In this document: in pieces, positions 57,172 through 64,000 of the stretch
Layout of the letters: each line of letters opens with the position of its first letter
Numbering within the stretch: position 1 is the first letter of the stretch
Assembly: GCA_015680685.1 (NCBI GenBank)
Contig: MNCI01004927.1
Span: forward strand, 219,952 to 283,951
From: Gnetum montanum
Lineage: Eukaryota; Streptophyta; Gnetopsida; Gnetales; Gnetaceae
Direction: 5' to 3'
DNA length: 64,000 bases
Notes under the pieces: model-generated
Seen by the model: only the letters and a program-made list of their open reading frames with translations
What the model was told of the DNA's origin: nothing
Databases searched by the model: none
Made by a program: the position numbers and the translations under genes

Positions 57172-60100
57172 ATGGAGACGGAGATGAAGCACTGTAACAA
57201 CGGCGCCACCGCCACAGCCACGGTCACCGCGGCAGCCATCGCCGTTGTAGGCAACGGCGTCATGAACATGAGCAACGGCAACGGCAACTTTAACTGCAAT
57301 GGCAGCCCTGATGCTGCTGCTGTTGGGGCTGGAGCTCCGGCCAAGGGAGACGCGGCGCTGCGGCTGATCGAGCATCTGACGGAGTCTGCAGAGGAGGTGC
57401 AGGCGGAGCTGCTGCGTGATGTTTTAACAAAGAACGCGGGCACAGAGTACCTGAGCCAGTACCTGCACGGCCGCACCGACCACGCATCGTTCAAGCGCCT
57501 GGTTCCAGTCGTTAACTACGAAGACATCAAGCCCTACATCCTGCGCATCGCCAACGGCGACAAGTCTCCTGTCATCTCTGCCGAGCCCATCTCCGAGCTC
57601 CTTACCAGGTACATATATGTATACACGTCTATAAATCAATATTCGATCAGTTTCCGGTTGGTTAATAACCCCAGCTCAGCTCTGCTATACTCAACTCTGT
57701 TCTTTGTTCCGTGATTGAATGTATACATGTATGTGTGTGTGCGCGCATGATTGAATTGATGACTTTGGTAATGGCATGTTGCAGCTCGGGGACGTCGGGA
57801 GGCCAGCCCAAGGTCATGCCGTCCACTCGGCGGGAGCTGGACAAGAAGACGCTTCTCTACAACCTGCTCATGCCCATCATGAACCAGTAAGATGAGATTC
57901 CTGGCCTGGCCTCCCTCCCTGACTATGCCAAAATTTTTATTTCTGTTTTCCAATCACATCATGAGTAGCAGCAGTCGCATTATTACTGGGTCTCTGCAAA
58001 AATTCCACCCCCACCGCACCCCAACCCATCCCATCCCATCCCATGGCACCCCAGCCCAGCCCAGCCCACCGTCCGTCTGTCCCTCCATATCTCCCGAGAT
58101 TCGCTAATCCAGTTTTTCCAGTTACCCCCTGTGACATTTCTGTTCAAATTCCACCTTCCCTCGTATATTATGCGTCATCACTCGTACATTACCTTGCCCT
58201 GCGAGTGGCGTCACGAATATTCATTCATTCAGTCAGTCATTAGTACTAGTTTCCGCTCGTACCCATGACGGGCCGTAACCGTAGCAGAAGAATCACAGCA
58301 ACGACAACAATAATGACTGTAATGCGACTGTATGTGTGGAACACGAATTCCTGCCCTGCCCTGCCCTGTTTAATTCGCTGAAAACTGAGCGTCGTATTTG
58401 GAATGGGTATGGTGATCACAGGTATGTACCGGGGCTGGACAAAGGGAAGGGTATGTATCTGCTGTTCGTAAAAGCGGAGGAGACGACAGCAGGAGGTCTG
58501 AAGGCTCGCCCAGTGCTGACGAGCTACTACAAGAGCGACAATTTCCGGAAGCGGCCATACGATCGATTTAACGTGCACACGAGCCCGGACGAAACCATAC
58601 TCTGCGGAGACGGCAGACAGAGCATGTTCATGCAGCTGCTGTGCGGGCTGCTGCAGCGAAACGAAGTTCTGCGGGTCGGGGCCGTATTCGCGTCGGCCCT
58701 GATAAGGGCAATCAAGTTTCTGGAAGAAAACTGGCGAGAACTGTGCCAGAATATCCGCCATGGCCGACTGAGCGACTGGATCGACGATGCTCCGGCGCGA
58801 GCGGCCGTCTCGGCGCTCCTGGAATCCCCAGACCCGGCTCTCGCGGCCGAGATCGAGGCCGTCTGTGAGGCTCCGTCGTGGCAGGGAATCATCCACCGGA
58901 TCTGGCCGCGGACCGTGTACGTGGACGTCATCGTCACTGGTTCCATGGCTCAGTACATCCCGCAGCTGGATTTCTACAGCGGAGGTCTGCCCCTGGTCTG
59001 CACCATGTACGCGTCGTCCGAGTGTTACTTCGGCGTGAATCTGCGGCCGCTGAGCGAGCCGTCGCAGGTTTCGTATACGCTGCTGCCAAACATGTGCTAC
59101 TTCGAGTTTTTGCAGGTCACTACCGAGGACGTCCATGGAAACAGTAGTCATGCGGAAGATGCCACAGTGGACGGCGAAACTCTGGTGGATCTGGTGGACG
59201 TGCAGCTCGGCCAATACTACGAGCTCGTCGTCACCACCTGCGCAGGTACGTACGTATGTGAGCGCCAAATTGAAGTTTCCATACTGTTGTTTTTTTTTTT
59301 TTTTTCTAGTTTGGAAAGAAAAAGAAAAAAATAAATGAATGTTTCGAATCTTACCGGATTCATCATCAGTTTGCAGTTGAAACTCAACACTGAATTGATT
59401 CCTACTTCTTTTTCTTTCTTTCTTTTTTTCACTTTGTTGGGTTTGGGTCTCTGTCGAGATGGTTAGGTGCCACCGAAATTGGGCACCGCTTTCTCTATCT
59501 GTATTTTGCAGTTGCCGTGGTCATGGATGTGGGCGTCCTGTGTCAGTCTCTCTGTGTATGTGTATAATCGGATTAGGCTTGAGCTTAGGCTTAGGCTCCC
59601 TCGCCGCGGCGATGTTGATGGCTAGCGGTACACCTCCTTGAGAATACGATTGAGTATTCACAGATTGCGTTGCGTGTGTTACTGTTGCCCGATCGAGCCG
59701 ATGAGCTTGCGCTTGTATTTGGAACGTACGGTTGAGAAAACAACAACAACAATAAAGCTGCTGCATCCTAAATGTGTAAGTTTTTGGTTGGGCTACATGG
59801 TTCTTGCGTGGTTCTCCAAGTTCCGAACTGTGACAGTATTTCTGTGGTTGGTGGGATGCGTCCGAGTGTTGTGTAGCTGTTGGTGTTGGGTGAGTTTAGG
59901 TTTGTCAGTAAGAAGAAAGCACATGCATATATCTATTTTGGTGTGTGTGGATATAAAAATAGATATGCATGCAATGCACCTTCAATCCCTTTTAAGGTGG
60001 CCTGTTCCATGGCCGCAGGAATTTGATTCAAAGTCTCTTGACTCATGACTCATGCCAGCTCCAGCTTTGGTTTCGCCTTGCTTTTGGTTTGGTGTCAGAG

Positions 60101-61362
60101 GTTTTTGTTTTGTCTTATGGTTTTTTTCCACTGCACTGCAGTGATGATGATGATGAAAGGTGATGATATGCGGTAGGAGTTGAAGTTAAAGTTAGTGTTA
60201 TTTAGTGGAGTACAGTGGCACTTTTCTACAAGCAAAGGATGCATTGCATGCTGATTTTCAAAAGGCAAAACTCAGGCCCTCCAGGATTTTCATCTTTCCC
60301 CCAGTGCCCTGAACTTGACCACACATGCCACTCTCAATTTGAACCTGACCCATAGAATTCGCAATCACAGCAGCCAGAAGGAAGAGGAGGAGGATCCGCA
60401 AGTGAGGAACCCACAAACTTTTGCCGTAAATTGGTTCTGGGTCGTTCGTCCCCAACGGCCGGCCTGCGTGCTTCTACGCTAGCTGGACTTTGTTTTCTGG
60501 CGGTCTCTGTCATTCATATTCTGTTTTAGGTTGTCCATGGCTACGTGCAATAACTTTGCATTAGTGTGTGTGTGTCTCTCTCTCTCATTCTCTCTCTCTT
60601 TTTTCCTCTTCCGCTTTCTGCACTTTCTGCGATGCTTGCTTCAACAAGTTAAACCAAAACCAAAGGTGCAAGTAAAGGCAAAAACGATGCTGACGCAGAG
60701 CTACATATATGTGTTGGTTTGTGGCCGTCTCTGTTACAGGGCTGTATAGGTATAGGGTGGGAGACATCCTGCTGGTAACAGGATTCTACAATAAAGCCCC
60801 TCAATTTCAGTTCGTGTACAGGAGGAATGTTGTTCTCAGCGTGGACACCGACAAAACCAACGAGGAGGACCTGCTCAAGGCCGTCACCAATGCCAAGAAG
60901 CTTCTGGAGCCTTACAAGGTGATGCTGTCCGAGTACACAAGCTACGCAGACACGTCCACCATTCCGGGCCATTACGTTCTCTTCTGGGAGCTCTCTCCTA
61001 CAAAAGAAACCATTTTGCCAACTGTTGATGCCTCTGTTCTGGAGAAGTGCTGTTCCGCAATGGAAGAATCTCTGGACTCCGTTTACAGGAGATGCAGGAG
61101 CAAGGACAAATCCATTGGGCCCCTGGAAATCAGGGTTGTGGAGCCCGGAACATTTGACTTGCTCATGGATTACTGCATCAGCCATGGCTCCTCCTACAAC
61201 CAGTACAAGACACCCAGGTGCATCAAATCCAGCCAGGCCCTGGCTCTGCTCAACTCCAAGGTTTCTGCCTCCTGCTTCAGCCAGACTACCCCCTCGTGGA
61301 AACCTTACACTGCCCATTCGCCTGTGGCCAACGGCCATTGCGCTACATCTGAAAATTATTAA
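57172..61362 (+). CDS. GH3: GH3 acyl-acid-amido synthetase (probably group II, auxin-conjugating), four exons
   Basis: Exons 57172-57608, 57785-57886, 58422-59245 and 60740-61362 join in phase (introns 176, 535 and 1494 bases, all GT-AG) to 1986 bases, 661 residues. GH3 enzymes adenylate a carboxylic acid hormone and transfer it to an amino acid; group II members conjugate indole-3-acetic acid in the cytosol and so lower free auxin. The three adenylate-binding motifs are present: SSGTSGG (146-152, across intron 1), YASSE (376-380) and YRYRVGD (457-463). YYELVVTT before motif [15 protein letters not shown] and the C-terminal IGPLEIRVV...NQYK.PRC block resemble group II rather than JAR1-type enzymes; substrate is therefore inferred. 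The first 58 residues are an Asn/Gly/Ala/Thr-rich extension not typical of the family (usual length about 570-615). No stops or frameshifts. Upstream in-frame GTG codons are not used as start. Confidence 0.93.
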
Positions 61363-61860
61363 GTAATGCATGGGTTTCTCTGGTCTTTGTTGTTCCTTGT
61401 CTTTTAAACTGCATTGGTATCAGGCGGGGAAAAGGGTTTTTTCCCCTCTTACCTGTGGGCCTCATGTACATAACCCTGCATTTTATCAAACTCGTTTCCA
61501 TGTTCCATCTCTCGTATGTACATTACTGTGCTCTGCTGTCTTCCCTGAAACTGCATGCATGCAAACGATTCGATCCTAAGTCCTAACCAATACCATAGCC
61601 AAAGCAGCTTTCATGGGTGCTCTGAGATTGGAGAAATTATGTTTAACTTTTCACTGCTGGGCTAAGGCTCAATTATTTAATTTCACTGTTTCAGAGCAGC
61701 AAGCTTAATGATAGATCCCACCCCACCTTTTGGATGCCAATGTATGGATCGAAGATTTTGCTATTCATTTATTTGAAAAGGCTACCATATCGATGCTGAA
61801 AACTTCAGCTGTGACATATGTGTAATTCTGCACGAAAGTTTACCACTGGTCCAAGCCGAA

Positions 61861-61866
61861 AATAAA
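61861..61866 (+). terminator. Candidate poly(A) signal of the GH3 gene
   Basis: AATAAA 499 bases after the stop codon, giving a 3' UTR of about 0.5 kb. No earlier AATAAA noticed. Confidence 0.4.
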
Positions 61867-63490
61867 TGATCTGAATTTCTTTGCTGCTAGCATTTGGGAT
61901 TTCAGTATTTTATTTATAAGTCGAAGGATGGCTCCTAGTCTATTAAAATCGTTGATTGGAATAGCAGAATCAATAAAGACTGGTTCGAACTCACTGAAGA
62001 ACACCGATGGAATGGATTAGATTAAAAGCAGCATCTTGACCGACCTGATTTAAGAAATCAAAACCCAGAATCATGCCACTGTTTAAGCGGTGTAACAATA
62101 ATCGAAAAATCAGCAATGCCCATGGATTCGAAAACACAGTCTGTGCTTGATGGAATACTGTCCCCCATTACCCCAAAATTTGCGGCCTTGTAGCCATGGA
62201 GACTGACACACAGTAACCAAACAATCCTTTGATGCCATTCAATGTAATCAATAGGTGATTTCAGAAAACAGATAAACAGAAAAGGTCGAAGTGCTGGTAC
62301 TTGACAGATGCCTGTGAAGTGTGCACAGAGCGGAATAAGCCAGCACCTTATCCATGACGGTTTTGTATTTTTGCTTCTGCAAGCACCAGAAGAAGCCATG
62401 TCCATCTGCTAGACTACTGTGTGTTGCAGTTCACGCATATTGTGTCATTTCACTGATACCCAAAAAAAAGGAAAAGTAAAAAAAATTGTCCCTGAAATTT
62501 AAAATGCAAGAGCCTTTCTGTTGACGCTTCATGAATTGATTACTTTGCATTGGATTCCATTATTATCCAGATATTCTGAGCCCTCTTCCGGCGTCCGGCC
62601 GTCCTCCACCATCAAATTCATTGGCCGCCGATCGCACATTCTCTGTATGACATGAACCATCAAATGACTTTAATAGGTCCTGTCAAATTCCGTTTGCTGA
62701 AATCCATACAGTTGAGCAACAGTGCAGATACTGCATGCCCGAGATGCTTGTTGCCATTACTTCAAAGATTTTGACTAAAGCTGTCTAATCCATGAAAATT
62801 GAGTTCCTCTGTTGTCGTTTTCGCCTGTGCATTCTGAACACATGAAAGATCGAATTGGTGAGCAGGCAGGAAAACAGGTTGGGATTTGAGTCGTAATTAA
62901 ATAGATAAAAATCTCTCTCCTTTGTCCCGCTAATACACCTTCAAAAGGTGGCTTCAGAAAGGTGCAGTCTAAAAGCCTGAAAGAGTTAGCGAGATAAAGA
63001 TTGCAAGCTGCAGCCAATAAAGGTGCAAGAACAAGATCTTGACTTGGAAATCAGATCAGCTTTACAGGAGGAATACTTTGGTTACAAAATCTCGAGAAAA
63101 CCTAAAATAATTAGAACCCACGAAATATGTAAACCTTAAAATAAGTCGAATCCACCCAAATGAAATCACCCGAAAGGGATGAAAGGAAAAGTTTGATGCC
63201 ATTCGGCGCAGAGGCGTATTTTAGTCACAAAAGTGATTACCTGCAGGAACAGAATCGTGGGTGTTATCTTATTAAATCCAGGCCAAGCCAAAGCAAAGGT
63301 GAAGGCAATGCTTTGTTGCTTGTTTATTCGGTATTGACTTTTTGCCTTTTTGTAGGCAGAGTCACATGCATGCCCACAAAAGCTGCCATTAATATTTGTG
63401 GGGAATCAAGCATCACTTGCAGCAGCAGCAGCAGTAGCTTCTTCCACCATTAATGGCCTTAGCTTCTCCCCAGTCCTAAGAATTCTCCAC
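61867..63490. other. 3' flank of the GH3 gene, no gene recognised
   Basis: Moderate GC content and short chance frames on both strands only. No transposon signature seen. Confidence 0.5.
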
Positions 63491-63649
63491 ATGGCCTCTG
63501 CACACTACTGTCACCTTGTTGCTCCAAATTCGTTAAAGTTTATTAAATCCTTTAAAGTAAGCCCTCGAATTAGTCATGGCATGCGTTACTGTCCATCCAA
63601 GGCCGTCTTTTTCCTACCTAGCAGCAGCAGAATCGGTATCAGTTTCTGA
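63491..63649 (+). CDS. Possible first exon encoding a plastid-targeting-like N-terminus (speculative)
   Basis: The frame from ATG 63491 starts MASAHYCHLVAPNS and is Ser-, Lys- and Arg-containing with few acidic residues, like chloroplast transit peptides. It reads through to TGA at 63647, with a possible GT donor in TCGGTATCAG just before. The same frame is open upstream with Ala/Ser-rich codons (63401-63490) but without ATG. No downstream exon can be seen before the window ends. Could be chance. Confidence 0.15.
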   Translation: MASAHYCHLVAPNSLKFIKSFKVSPRISHGMRYCPSKAVFFLPSSSRIGISF

Positions 63650-64000
63650 GAACCCAGTAGTTGAAATAACTGCATGCTGTTTCATCTAAGGTTGTCCGTC
63701 CGTTACATACAGCTAGCAATGCTAACTTGAGATTATTGAATCTTTCTCCGGTACTAGTGCGGCAGATGATACATCTATTCATACAATTTCGTTCATCTCC
63801 TTTTAGCCAACCAAGGGGCCCTGCTTGCCCAACCTTATCAGCCAACTCTGGTTGATAAGGCAGCAACAGTGCATATATATATTCTACATAAGCCACTTTT
63901 GAAGATTGACATACAAAGAAGGAGCGACACATAGAATCTGTATCTGATATGCACTTTCGATATGCAATTCAGGGCTCTTTTTCTGGGGTGTCCTTCACTA

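Noticed and set aside
58246-59268. 340-codon minus-strand frame opposite GH3 exon 3
   Set aside because: Shadow of the GC-rich exon; its peptide has no domain sense, while the plus strand carries all GH3 motifs.
59573-59600. Telomere-like TTAGGCTT words in GH3 intron 3
   Set aside because: Only two or three loose copies; too short and imperfect for an interstitial telomere repeat.
60649-61371. 240-codon minus-strand frame opposite GH3 exon 4
   Set aside because: Shadow of the coding exon; no recognisable motif.

Overview
The window is nuclear DNA of a land plant, most likely a large-genome seed plant such as a gymnosperm; that last step is a weak inference. Evidence: a GH3 gene with GT-AG introns, Athila- and Tat-type Ty3/gypsy LTR retrotransposons, tRNA-type SINE relics, a LINE relic, and widespread C-to-T decay. 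Almost everything left of about 53.6 kb is transposon; the only recognisable host gene is at the right end.

1-14225: the 5' part of a large minus-strand Tat/Ogre-like element (A). Reading leftwards: LTR (12419-14225), primer binding site, an N-terminal ORF, gag, protease, then an interruption of about 6 kb, then reverse transcriptase, RNase H and the second (archaeal-type) RNase H that marks Tat. Integrase would lie beyond base 1. The interruption holds an unrecognised PLUS-strand gene of at least eight exons (3259-7897) with its own TATA box and poly(A) signal, bracketed by two tandem-repeat arrays. It is the most unusual object in the window.

14480-44857: an Athila-clade element (B, plus strand) with gag, protease, RT-RNase H, integrase and a post-integrase ORF. 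Two related minus-strand elements without pol are nested in it: D (20129-28767, inside B's RNase H, TSD CCAAC) and C (36174-44564, inside B's 3' LTR, TSD GTTAG). C in turn holds a 2.5 kb solo LTR (E, 39931-42456, TSD GTTGC). B interrupts the second unit of a small tandem duplication of older sequence.

45-53.6 kb: AT-rich old DNA with SINE relics, a LINE RT C-terminal relic split by a 1504-bp solo LTR (46557-48060, TSD GAACA) of element A's family, and a two-unit 5S-rRNA-like relic.

53.6-64 kb: gene space. A four-exon GH3 acyl-acid-amido synthetase gene (57172-61362, 661 residues, closest by eye to the group II auxin-conjugating enzymes) has a TATA box, a pyrimidine-rich leader without upstream ATG, and a poly(A) signal. 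The last 2 kb holds at most a speculative exon.

A recurring pattern links the elements. Each LTR family carries a cluster of short palindromes (GCTACGCTA type in A, AGGCCT-centred in B, GATATC in C/D) just upstream of a TATAAATA-like box in element orientation. Similar modules stand before B's post-integrase ORF and, with one motif copy, before the antisense gene of A.
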